From: Saprospiraceae bacterium
GTDB taxonomy: Bacteria; Bacteroidota; Bacteroidia; Chitinophagales; Saprospiraceae
Length of the DNA: 64,000 nucleotides
Assembly: GCA_027486765.1 (NCBI GenBank)
Contig: JAIXOO010000115.1
Span: forward strand, 1 to 64,000
Reading direction: 5' to 3'
This document shows, piece after piece, positions 43,075 to 51,272 of this stretch (position 1 is its first letter; each line of letters begins with the position of its first letter). Both the position numbers and the translations under genes were made by a program. The notes under the pieces are model-generated. The model did not search any database, was not told the DNA's origin, and saw only the letters and a program-made list of their open reading frames with translations.

Positions 43075-45054
43075 ATGAAATACATGCTTCGAACCGGACT
43101 CATTCTGGCCGGTCTGCTCATCATACAAGTATTTACCAGTTTTACCTGGAACGTCAATCCGCCGGCGAAAACACCCACGGAAGACGATTATTACAAAATC
43201 ATCACCCTGCCCACTCCCGAAGGGATGTTGCTGGAAGTGGGTGGGATAACGACCTTGCAAGACGGTCGCCTGGCCCTTTGTACCCGCCGTGGAGATGTCT
43301 ACCTAGTAGAAAATGCAGAAATGGCCAACGGTGCGGTGCCTCGTTACAAACTCTTTGCCTCTGGTTTGCACGAACCCTTGGGTTTGGCTTCTAAAGACAA
43401 TGCCCTCTACGCCGCTCAACGTGGTGAACTCACCAAACTGATGGACACCAACGGCGACGACGTAGCGGATGTGTACGAAACCGTTTACGCCTGGCCCGTT
43501 TCTGGCCACTACCACGAATATTCCTACGGGCCAAAATTTGCACCCGACGGCAGCATGTTTGTCACGGGCAACGTGGCTTTTGGTGACCAGGAATGGTGGC
43601 GGGGTGAAAGCCGGGTCTTTGGCCGTGGCTGGACCATGCGCATCACTCCCGACGGCAAAATGGAGCCCTGGGCTACCGGGATGCGTTCCCCTTGTGGTTT
43701 GGGCATGATCGATGGAGAATTGTTTTACGACGACAACCAGGGCGATTACATGGGTTCTGGTGGGATTTGGCACGTTAAAAAAGGTGCTTTCACCGGCCAC
43801 CCGGCTGGATTGGTGTGGACGGATAAAATTGCCAACTCGCCAGTAAAAATGACCGCCGATCAGTTCAATGCCGTGGTCGATCCTCGTAAAGTTAAAAATG
43901 GCACTGGAGGCTACAACAAACCTGAAAACATCGACAACGAAGCCAATCCAAACACCCTTTTTGCCATAAAAAGTAAATTACCGGAAGTAACCCTGCCCGC
44001 AGTTTGGCTGCCGCACGGGATTTTGGGCATTTCCAACTCCGAAATTGTACCCGATGAAACCAAAGGTGGATTTGGGCCTTTTACAGGTCAGGTTTTTGTA
44101 GGTGACCAGGGCCAAAGTCGCGTGATGCGGGTGGTCATGGAGAAGGTGAAGGGAGAATATCAAGGCGTAGCTTTTGATTTCCGCAGCGGTTTCCAATCGG
44201 GAATCTTGCGCATGACTTGGGGACACGATGGTTCTTTGTACGTGGGTGAAACCAACCGTGGTTGGGGTTCTGCTGGCACGTCCACTTCGGGCTTACAGCG
44301 CTTGGCCTGGACAGGTAAAGTGCCCATGGAAATGAAAACAGTGCGTGCAATGCCCGATGGATTTGAGATTGAATTTACTTTGCCCGTTGACAAGGCCAGC
44401 GCCGAAAACCTGGCTTCCTATGCTGGCAAAAACTTCATCTACAAGTACCATCCGGTGTACGGTAGCCCGCCCATCAGCGATGCCCCCCTCAACATCAAAG
44501 GGGCAAAAGTATCGGAAGATGGCTTGAAAGTGCGCCTGCTTATCGACAACATCAAGCAATACTATCTGCACGAAATCAAAGTGGATGGCGTTCGCTCACG
44601 CGATGGTTTGCCTGTTTTGCACCCAACGGCTTACTACACGCTCAACAACATTCCAGATGGTACAAAACTGAGCATGTCGGAAGTAAGTACCAAAAAAATG
44701 GAAGCTACCCCAGCAAAGGCGGCTGCAGAAGTGAAGGTAAAAGTGCCCAAAGCCAAAACGGGCAAGGAAACCGTAGACGCCAAAGCGCCTTCTTACGATA
44801 AGGTACAACCACTGCTAGCCAAATGGACCTGTTTGGGTTGCCACAACACCAACGCCCGTCAGGTTGGCCCTTCATTTACCGATATCGCCAAGCGCAAGTA
44901 CAGCAACGAGCGCATCGTACAATTGATTCACAAACCTGAGCCTAAAAACTGGCCCGAATACGCTACCGAAATGGCCGCTATGCCCCAGGTACCGAAGGCG
45001 GATGCTTTGAAAATGGCGGCGTGGATTAATTCTTTGCGCCAGGAAACACCTTAA
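43075..45054 (+). CDS. Exported propeller protein with C-terminal c-type cytochrome domain
   Basis: 659 residues from the ATG at 43075, with a signal-anchor (LRTGLILAGLLIIQVFTSF). The N-terminal six-bladed propeller (about 45-400) shows GLHEPLGLASKDNALYAAQRGELTKLMDTNGD and GISNSEIVPDET. A linker (560-590) rich in Lys/Ala/Val precedes a cytochrome c domain with a CLGCH heme site and a Met ligand in MAAMPQVPKAD. This architecture occurs in Bacteroidota and planctomycetes with sugar dehydrogenases, where the heme would receive electrons. The dehydrogenase is not in the window. Last gene of the MFS/DUF1080 operon; an inverted repeat follows. Confidence 0.9.
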   Translation: MKYMLRTGLILAGLLIIQVFTSFTWNVNPPAKTPTEDDYYKIITLPTPEGMLLEVGGITTLQDGRLALCTRRGDVYLVENAEMANGAVPRYKLFASGLHEPLGLASKDNALYAAQRGELTKLMDTNGDDVADVYETVYAWPVSGHYHEYSYGPKFAPDGSMFVTGNVAFGDQEWWRGESRVFGRGWTMRITPDGKMEPWATGMRSPCGLGMIDGELFYDDNQGDYMGSGGIWHVKKGAFTGHPAGLVWTDKIANSPVKMTADQFNAVVDPRKVKNGTGGYNKPENIDNEANPNTLFAIKSKLPEVTLPAVWLPHGILGISNSEIVPDETKGGFGPFTGQVFVGDQGQSRVMRVVMEKVKGEYQGVAFDFRSGFQSGILRMTWGHDGSLYVGETNRGWGSAGTSTSGLQRLAWTGKVPMEMKTVRAMPDGFEIEFTLPVDKASAENLASYAGKNFIYKYHPVYGSPPISDAPLNIKGAKVSEDGLKVRLLIDNIKQYYLHEIKVDGVRSRDGLPVLHPTAYYTLNNIPDGTKLSMSEVSTKKMEATPAKAAAEVKVKVPKAKTGKETVDAKAPSYDKVQPLLAKWTCLGCHNTNARQVGPSFTDIAKRKYSNERIVQLIHKPEPKNWPEYATEMAAMPQVPKADALKMAAWINSLRQETP

Positions 45055-45057
45055 ATT

Positions 45058-45158
45058 AGTGATAAGTTATAAATGATGAATGATGAATTGCTGCCGCAGA
45101 GACTTAGACAATGTCTCTGCGGCAGCAATTCATCATTCATCACTTTTCACTCATCACT
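45058..45158. repeat. Inverted repeat, GCTGCCGC-core family, AATGATGA arms
   Basis: Copy 4 of the five-member family, with the shortest loop. Arms of 45 bp (AGTGATAAGTTAT..., AATGATGAATGATG, then AATTGCTGCCGCAGAGA) pair with four mismatches; the loop is CTTAGACAATG. It begins 4 bp after the stop of the heme protein and its last two bases lie within the stop codon of the convergent CARDB gene (45157-45159). Confidence 0.92.
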
Positions 45159-46194
45159 ATTTCCCTCCCGTATACATCTTACAATCCACTTTAAATTCGA
45201 TAAAGCGTTGATTGTTTGTTTCCAAAATTTCAGCAATTTTTAAGCCTGAATCCACAATACCGCCCAGAAAGAAAGCTCTTCCACAGTAGTTATGTAAATC
45301 AACCATCGGTAGCTTCATGTCATTCACATAGTAGATTTGTGAAGCACCTGGCGCCAGGGTTTTGGTGTTGGAAATCCGACCACCAATCACCAGTTTATCT
45401 TCAGGGAATTGTCCCGCAGCAGCTAGAGGAGCAAAGGCCATTGGAGCGGCTGTGTTGGAAGAAGTAATGATGTCTACCATGTAGCCATTCACCGGGTCAC
45501 TGTCGGTGCCAATTGCTGGAGCAGTACCAATGTTTTTCACCTCAATTTTGAATTCAGAGAAAGCCAAACCAGGGCCACCAACCGGATTAGCCAAGGCCAT
45601 GTAGGTAATCACGAGATCAGGGCGACCGGCAGTTGTTGAACCACCGCAATCCAACTTGACCCGAACAAAACGGGTATTGTCATTTTCATTGGTTTCTGCT
45701 ACTTTTTTGCCAGGGTCAGCAATCGCACCGATGGCAACATAGCCCATTTGGCAAGGTTTAGCAATTACTTTAGGCATAGGGAAACTTTCCAGGTAGGTGT
45801 CTTCCTGACCAGGGGCCAAGGTTTTTGTGTTGCTGTAGCGACCACCGATCACCAGCATGTCTTCCTGGAATTCGTAGGGATTAGGAACTACCGCGAAGGC
45901 AATCGGTGCGCTAGCGTCGGTAGACAAAACCATGTCAACCATATAGCCTTTGGCGGGGTCATCCAGGGTGCCAATGGCTTTGGCAGAGCCGATGTTTTTT
46001 ACGGTTACTTTGCAATTGACTGTTTCACCTGGCAAGTACACTGGTTTTTCTGGGACAATATTGGTGATGACCAGATTGGGCGCCGCAATAGTTAAAGCAG
46101 ACGGATTGACCACTACCGGATTTTGAGCCGATGCCAAAATTGTGACCAAGGAGGCAACAAAAGTGAAAAGTGCATTGAAGCTTAACTTTTTCAT
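45157..46194 (-). CDS. Secreted protein with two CARDB repeats
   Basis: 345 residues from the ATG at 46194, with a signal peptide (FNALFTFVASLVTILASAQ). Two tandem CARDB-like Ig domains: first about 35-185 (PDLVITNIVPEKPVYLPGETVNCKVTVKNIG...), second about 190-345 (PDLVITYMALANPVGGPGLAFSEFKIEVKNIG). The pair share GYMVD(M/I), NTKTLAPG and a final NDNxRFV/NNQRFI, showing internal duplication. CARDB domains are adhesion modules, so a cell-surface role is likely. No T9SS tail is present; the C-terminus ends in Cys-rich KVDCKMYTGGK. Single gene. Confidence 0.88.
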   Translation of the reverse strand: MKKLSFNALFTFVASLVTILASAQNPVVVNPSALTIAAPNLVITNIVPEKPVYLPGETVNCKVTVKNIGSAKAIGTLDDPAKGYMVDMVLSTDASAPIAFAVVPNPYEFQEDMLVIGGRYSNTKTLAPGQEDTYLESFPMPKVIAKPCQMGYVAIGAIADPGKKVAETNENDNTRFVRVKLDCGGSTTAGRPDLVITYMALANPVGGPGLAFSEFKIEVKNIGTAPAIGTDSDPVNGYMVDIITSSNTAAPMAFAPLAAAGQFPEDKLVIGGRISNTKTLAPGASQIYYVNDMKLPMVDLHNYCGRAFFLGGIVDSGLKIAEILETNNQRFIEFKVDCKMYTGGK

Positions 46195-46322
46195 TGGGAT
46201 GTTTTTATTTAGGTTAAAGATGTTTTGATTAAAGACGTTACATCCCAATGTGTCGAATGCTATCAGCTCCGTTCCACTTTTTTGCTTTTTTTAATGCTAG
46301 TGCTCCAAAGTTGATCAATAAA

Positions 46323-46358
46323 ATAAAAAAGGGCAGAAACCATTCAAGTTTCTACCCT
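46323..46358 (-). terminator. Intrinsic terminator after the haloperoxidase gene
   Basis: On the minus strand AGGGTAGAAAC-TTGAATG-GTTTCTGCCCT forms an 11-bp stem with one mismatch, followed by TTTTTATTT. It is placed to end the transcript of the haloperoxidase operon and separates it from the CARDB gene. Confidence 0.8.
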
Positions 46359-46383
46359 CACTATTCAAGTATTACAGGAGCGC

Positions 46384-47922
46384 TTATTCCGCTCCGTCTT
46401 GTTTTGCTCTATTGAGGCTGTATTGCGCGACGTTTTTACCTTGGGTGATCCCCACCTCAGCATCAAATCGGTAGTGAATACCTCCCAAAATCCGGGACTC
46501 CGCAGCTTCATCTGCCCACGCTCTCGCTTTTTGAGCTTCGTTGGGAAAAACGTACGCTACAACTTCCGAGGCAGCAGCAGAAAACGTGCTGTGCCCGGAA
46601 GTGTAGGCAGGAAAGTTTGGAGTACCCAGTATAGTCTTGAACCCCGGAATCGCTTGGATTGGCCGGGGGTAATGGTAGTAATATTTCGTATCCCAACAGC
46701 TGACTCCTGCATCCATAACTGCCATATTCAAGTAGGCAAAAGTGCGGGCGGAGCGTAGTGGGTTAAATTTGTATTCGATCAACAAATCTTTGACGTAGCG
46801 ATTCCAGTGCCCTGGAGGGGTATAGGTGCCCAAACCATCTGACCACCAGTTGGCGATTTTGCGCTGTTCCGGGGTGATCTTTTTGGCGATGTCCTGTAAT
46901 TCTTTGGCCGCGGTATTGAATTCGGCGGAGCCAGGTGCTGGTGGCGGCCCGGGGCGAACCACTTCTACATTCGGTACATTCCACATTTTCACCTTGCCAA
47001 AAAGTGGCGCCAAACCAACCGGACGAACAGGGGATTCCATGTTGTCCCATTGCCAACCATATCGTTTGAACGCAGCAGTTTTAATGGAATCAGAAATGGG
47101 TTTGGGCGTTTGAGCTTTGCTCATGCCATCCGTCCGCGCTCTGGCCAAGGCCACTTTGGCTACTTCCACACCAATGGTTGAACCTGCATCGATGTCACTT
47201 TTTACGTTCACACCTGCCCAGGTCAAGCTGGACATGTGTTCGGTAGCTTTAGCAGCCAAGTACTCCTTTTCCAATGGGAACATCGCCGTCAGGATATCCC
47301 GCGATGCAGCTGCGACTACTGCCCCATCTGCAGGATAAGCAGGCAGAGAAGTTTTGGCGTATGCGGGAATGATGCTGTTGTCGACGTCCGATGGCGCTTT
47401 GCGATTGTAGGTATACTTGTAATGCCAGGCAGAGACCAAACCATCAAATTGTGCTACACTCAAATAGGCCAAGGCCCGGGAGGTGTAAGCTGGGTGCGCA
47501 AAAGGAAATTGCGGGTATTTGCTCGGATTGGCAGGATCCGGCAAAGTATAGGTACCATCTGCATTGGGTTGTGGAATGATGTTGTACTTGGCAGCCAATT
47601 CCAGCGCAATCTCGTTCCAGCGCAGGACTGGGTTGTTGGTCCAATATTCAATCGCTTTCTTTTGGTCGTTGGTCAAATTGGCCATCGCCGTTTTAAGGGC
47701 AGCCAATTCATTTTTATAGTCGTCGGAACTGACGTCCTTAGGAGTGGGAATGGAAATTTGGTTGCCCCCGCTTAGAAGGATTGGTTTCCAGGAACCGCCT
47801 TTTTCATCCAGGCTAGCGAAAGTGTAATCGGCATAATCGGCGCGGGTCAGCAATTCTTTTTCACAGGAAAAAGCATACACCAGGCCGAATGCGAAAATGA
47901 GACGTATCCATTTATTTTTCAT
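46384..47922 (-). CDS. Vanadium haloperoxidase/PAP2-like lipoprotein with duplicated fold
   Basis: 512 residues, lipobox VYAFSC (Cys20). The C-terminal half has the vanadium haloperoxidase/acid-phosphatase site: Lys413...HYPRP (Arg420), YTSGH (His444), and SRILGGIHYRFD (Arg477, His483). Such enzymes oxidise halides with peroxide or remove phosphate. The N-terminal half (about 85-265) repeats the same secondary pattern but with the site lost: LPAYPADGAVVAAAS replaces FPAYTSGHSTFSAAAS and SSLTWAGVNVKSDIDAG replaces SRILGGIHYRFDAEVG. This looks like tandem duplication with an inactive copy. The outer-membrane barrel gene lies 15 bp upstream, suggesting joint export or function. Confidence 0.88.
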   Translation of the reverse strand: MKNKWIRLIFAFGLVYAFSCEKELLTRADYADYTFASLDEKGGSWKPILLSGGNQISIPTPKDVSSDDYKNELAALKTAMANLTNDQKKAIEYWTNNPVLRWNEIALELAAKYNIIPQPNADGTYTLPDPANPSKYPQFPFAHPAYTSRALAYLSVAQFDGLVSAWHYKYTYNRKAPSDVDNSIIPAYAKTSLPAYPADGAVVAAASRDILTAMFPLEKEYLAAKATEHMSSLTWAGVNVKSDIDAGSTIGVEVAKVALARARTDGMSKAQTPKPISDSIKTAAFKRYGWQWDNMESPVRPVGLAPLFGKVKMWNVPNVEVVRPGPPPAPGSAEFNTAAKELQDIAKKITPEQRKIANWWSDGLGTYTPPGHWNRYVKDLLIEYKFNPLRSARTFAYLNMAVMDAGVSCWDTKYYYHYPRPIQAIPGFKTILGTPNFPAYTSGHSTFSAAASEVVAYVFPNEAQKARAWADEAAESRILGGIHYRFDAEVGITQGKNVAQYSLNRAKQDGAE

Positions 47923-47937
47923 GGCGAATTGGCGATT

Positions 47938-48864
47938 TTAGAGTTTAAACTGATAGGTTACCCCGGCACCCACGCTTTGGAATTTACCCATGTTGCGGCC
48001 ATCAATAACTTTGGAATAGTAAGCCAGGATTCCCAAACCCTGGATCGCTTTGATGCCTTTGAAATAATACTGGCCAAAGAAACCCACCTGGTCAAACGAC
48101 ATTTTATTGGTTGGCTGTGGCGCATTGTAAATCCGAATGTCATCTCCACTCAGGCAATGTACCGCCATGTAATTGGCTTCCAGTTTCAAGGAGTTGTTAA
48201 AAAGCCAAACCCCTACGGCACCGTGGTAATTCAAGGCATTGGGCACATCCATCCACTCTGAATAGTAGCTACCATTGTTGTAGTAATAGTCGCGTTCTAC
48301 CTTGCTTTGACCACGCCAAAGGTGCGCAAATGCGCCACGGGCGTAGATGCCATTGTCGAAGCGGTACTGCAAGATGCCACGCAGGGTTACCTCTCTGGTT
48401 TTGAGGCCAATGCTAAAGGGCATGTAATCCGACAAATAATTGGATACCGGGAAAGAAAAACCAGCTGTAGTCAAAAAGGACACCTTGCCCGGACCTACCT
48501 GGCGGTTAAACAATTCCGCTTTAACCGCAATGCCCAAGTCCTGCAAACCTTTGGCACCAACCAGTTGCCCACCCGTTGCATCCGTAGCAATATAGGGTAC
48601 CCCCGCAAGTAGATTGATTTTGTCAGTAATGCCATAAGCAAACATCGGCATGATGATCTCCCTGGAAAAAGTGCCAATATTGGCGTTTTCGCGCAAGCGG
48701 GTACCTTCCCAGTATTGATTCCAGGAGCCAGTTTCATAAGAGGCTGCCAAACAGATTTCCCGCTTTTTCATCATCAGGTCATCGGAAGGCGTTTGGGCAA
48801 ATACAGCGCCCAATTGGCTGAGTAATACAGCCAACACCAGTATGTATTGGAAGTGATTTTTCAT
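47938..48864 (-). CDS. Outer-membrane beta-barrel protein
   Basis: 308 residues, signal peptide ending at Ala-Gln (LAVLLSQLGAVFAQ). After the leader, amphipathic strands alternate (INLLAGVPYIATDATGG, VSFLTTAGFSFPVSNYL, VTLRGILQYRF) and the last residues are YQFKL, a barrel end. It resembles transporter-like barrels annotated near the phenol-degradation MetA family. It is co-transcribed with the haloperoxidase (15 bp gap). The channel or binding role is unknown. Confidence 0.82.
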   Translation of the reverse strand: MKNHFQYILVLAVLLSQLGAVFAQTPSDDLMMKKREICLAASYETGSWNQYWEGTRLRENANIGTFSREIIMPMFAYGITDKINLLAGVPYIATDATGGQLVGAKGLQDLGIAVKAELFNRQVGPGKVSFLTTAGFSFPVSNYLSDYMPFSIGLKTREVTLRGILQYRFDNGIYARGAFAHLWRGQSKVERDYYYNNGSYYSEWMDVPNALNYHGAVGVWLFNNSLKLEANYMAVHCLSGDDIRIYNAPQPTNKMSFDQVGFFGQYYFKGIKAIQGLGILAYYSKVIDGRNMGKFQSVGAGVTYQFKL

Positions 48865-48945
48865 CGAAAAAAATTAAACCAATGAGGATTAGCCATGGCG
48901 CTACAAGAGCGCATGGTCATTACAAAAAATGGAAAGCATGAAAAA

Positions 48946-49491
48946 TCAAGCCAACTGCGGCGGCGGAGTAAGGATTGAAAGGTCAGACAAATCAGCTAAA
49001 TCTTTGAAAATAAGTGGTTGAGCAGTTTTTGTGCAATGATCAAAAAATGGGTTAATGTCCAGGATGAGGTGTTCTTCAAACCAAAAATCGGAGAAAAAGC
49101 GCTCCGTCAAAGTTTTAGGTGCTGAACGATCTTCCTGGTTCTGTGGCTGATCAACCTTGTATTCGTGGCGTAGGCCATGTGGAGATTTGGCGTCAACGGT
49201 ATAGTATTGGGTTTCACCGTCGCTTTCTTCTGAAAAGATGAAGGGAGCGCCATAGCCCATCCCCTGTACGACTTTGAGGTCTTTTTTGTCTTGAATTTTT
49301 ACGTTAGCGGTTACCCCAATTTCCGCTTTGAGCTTCTGGGCAATCGCGGTTTCTTTGGCATTCATCAGGTGCTCGATCCGGGCAGTGTAGACCACATTGA
49401 TGAACACACGACCTCCTATCCATTGCACCACGATGAGCAGGATAAGTAGCCAAGCGCCAATTGATCTTAGGGATTGCCTGAACTTGTTCAA
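48946..49491 (-). CDS. Uncharacterised membrane-anchored protein
   Basis: 181 residues. A single membrane helix near the N-terminus (AWLLILLIVVQWIGGRVF), then a periplasmic or exterior part with an acidic loop (PFIFSEESDGETQYYTV) and a C-terminal DINPFFDHCTKTAQPLIFKDLADLSDLS. No family recognised. It precedes the barrel gene by 81 bp on the same strand, so it is probably the first gene of the barrel/haloperoxidase operon. Confidence 0.7.
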   Translation of the reverse strand: MNKFRQSLRSIGAWLLILLIVVQWIGGRVFINVVYTARIEHLMNAKETAIAQKLKAEIGVTANVKIQDKKDLKVVQGMGYGAPFIFSEESDGETQYYTVDAKSPHGLRHEYKVDQPQNQEDRSAPKTLTERFFSDFWFEEHLILDINPFFDHCTKTAQPLIFKDLADLSDLSILTPPPQLA

Positions 49492-49638
49492 TGCACCTTG
49501 TTTTGATGATTACAAGTAAGAACAGCATTTGCCATTCTGCCGCAAGAACGGAATTATCTAAAAAAAAGCAAAACAAAGGCCATATTTATTTTGGTATGGC
49601 TCAAAAAGGCGGGTAGATTTTAGAGAATCAACAATGTG

Positions 49639-49896
49639 TCAAAAGCCAAAAGCATCGACTAAACCCTTCATGACACAAAGGCTACCCAGGGTTGTCAACA
49701 CATACATCGGTACAATAAATGACCGGTCATCCGCTTGAAAAAGCAAAAACTGGATCATAAAACTCAGGCCCATGATCCCTACTCCGACGGCCATCCAGGT
49801 TAAGCCTCTTTGGAAAAGGCGGAGGTTTTTTTCTTTGATGGCGTCAGCGGTGGATTCGTTTGGCGCATTACCTTGATTGGAGGTGTTTGGTTCCAT
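49639..49896 (-). CDS. Small two-helix membrane protein
   Basis: 85 residues. The N-terminal 30 residues are polar (MEPNTSNQGNAPNESTAD), then two hydrophobic helices (LTWMAVGVGIMGLSFMIQFLL and FIVPMYVLTTLGSLCVMKGL). No signal peptide. The gene lies 147 bp from the membrane protein at 48946-49491. Function unknown; the length and clean frame make it likely to be real, but it could be overlooked or non-conserved. Confidence 0.65.
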   Translation of the reverse strand: MEPNTSNQGNAPNESTADAIKEKNLRLFQRGLTWMAVGVGIMGLSFMIQFLLFQADDRSFIVPMYVLTTLGSLCVMKGLVDAFGF

Positions 49897-50089
49897 TTTC
49901 TACACTTTAAGGTTATTTTGAAGATGGTAAGATAAAAAAAATTTAAATTGGAATTGAAGAATAAAATAGGAAGGATATTTAGTGACTGAGATAGTCGTCG
50001 TTATAATGATCTCGAAATAAAAATAAATTCAACAAAAAATATTTTAAAAATTAAAAGTAAAACATTAAATTGCACTCAAAATTAAATCC

Positions 50090-51085
50090 ATGCAAGTTTC
50101 CAAAGACGCCCTATGGAAAGGCATCATCGAAAGCCTCATTGATGATTTTCTTGCTTATTTTTTCCCAGACTTAGTGAAAATAGTAGATTTTGACCGCGGA
50201 ATTGAGTTTTTAGACACTGAGCTACAAAAACTCATCCCTAATAGCCCTGGGCACCGTCGGCATGCTGATAAGTTGATGAAGGTTTACCTCAAAAATGGCA
50301 AAGAGGTTTGGTTTTTAATCCATGTAGAAGTGCAAGGATACCAAGACCAGTATTTTGCCCGACGTATGTTTGAGTGTATCTACCGCATTCGAGACAGGTT
50401 TCAGCGAAAAGTGATCGGTTTAGCGATCTATACAGATTGGGATCGAACCTACCATTTTAAGGCATTCGAAGAAAAGTTTTTTGGAACCAAGTTAACTTAC
50501 GAATTCAACACCTATGTATTGCGGGATCACAGTCCAGCAGAATTGGCCAAAGACCCCAATCCATTTGCTGCGGTAATGGAAGCTGCCTGGCAACATTTGA
50601 ATCGCCCGGTAGATGATCAAAGTTTGCGTTTGCTAAAACTGGATATGATTCAGCGCTTAAAAACGCGTAATATTCCACGGGAAAAAATTAGTTTGATCAT
50701 CGATTTCATCCACTACTTCGTCCCCTTTACAAATTCAGAAATAAATGCTAATTTTGAACAGGATTTACTCACTCTTTCAAACACCGTTACTACGATGGGA
50801 CTCCGCGAAGCAATTTTAGAAGATGTTAAACAACAAGGGATTGAACAAGGGATTGAACAAGGAATCGAACAGGGAATTGAACAAGGAATTGAACAAGGAA
50901 AGCTCGAGGTTATCCTCAAACTTTGGTCAACCCATGAATTCTCCCTTGAAAAGATGGCCATGCTCGTAGACTTACCAGTAGAACGAGTACAAGAACTCAT
51001 TCTCACTCATTTACAATCAGAAGGCATGACGGAAGAAATGGCCCTAGCAAGCATCCAAACCTACCAGGAAAAATTCAGCAACTAA
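50090..51085 (+). CDS. Rpn-like PD-(D/E)XK nuclease family protein with IEQG repeat
   Basis: 331 residues. The N-terminal half fits the Rpn (recombination-promoting) family or its PD-(D/E)XK relatives: KGIIESLIDDFLAYFFPDL at the start, then HADKLMKVYLKNGKEVWFLIHVEVQGYQ with the (D)...E-x-Q site, and YFARRMFECIYRIRDRF. The middle has LLKLDMIQRLKTRNIPREK. Residues 245-272 are a run of IEQG units, followed by a C-terminal helix-rich tail. Some members act as strand-exchange nucleases; others look inactive. Isolated gene, no transposase neighbour. Confidence 0.85.
   Translation: MQVSKDALWKGIIESLIDDFLAYFFPDLVKIVDFDRGIEFLDTELQKLIPNSPGHRRHADKLMKVYLKNGKEVWFLIHVEVQGYQDQYFARRMFECIYRIRDRFQRKVIGLAIYTDWDRTYHFKAFEEKFFGTKLTYEFNTYVLRDHSPAELAKDPNPFAAVMEAAWQHLNRPVDDQSLRLLKLDMIQRLKTRNIPREKISLIIDFIHYFVPFTNSEINANFEQDLLTLSNTVTTMGLREAILEDVKQQGIEQGIEQGIEQGIEQGIEQGKLEVILKLWSTHEFSLEKMAMLVDLPVERVQELILTHLQSEGMTEEMALASIQTYQEKFSN
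50833..50900 (+). repeat. 12-bp coding tandem repeat (IEQG)
   Basis: At least five copies of GGAATTGAACAA-type units, with single base changes (GGGATT, ATCGAA), encode IEQG repeated. A low-copy microsatellite of this sort can expand or contract by slippage; it sits between the nuclease core and the C-terminal helix. Confidence 0.9.
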
Positions 51086-51272
51086 ACACACTTCCCTTTT
51101 TTCCCCAACGCAATTGGTCTATTTCTACCCTATTGATCCAATCAGAATAAAGCTATTCATCTTTCCATGAGCAAGTCTCCTTGCACAACCCATTCCCTTT
51201 TCCCATATTTACCCAATTGATGGGCTTGTTAAATTAACTCGTCCTAACCAAAAATCAGTTAAACTCGTACAC

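Noticed and set aside
50833-50900. Possible CRISPR-like tandem repeat
   Set aside because: The units are 12 bp, in frame with the protein and without spacers. It is a coding microsatellite.
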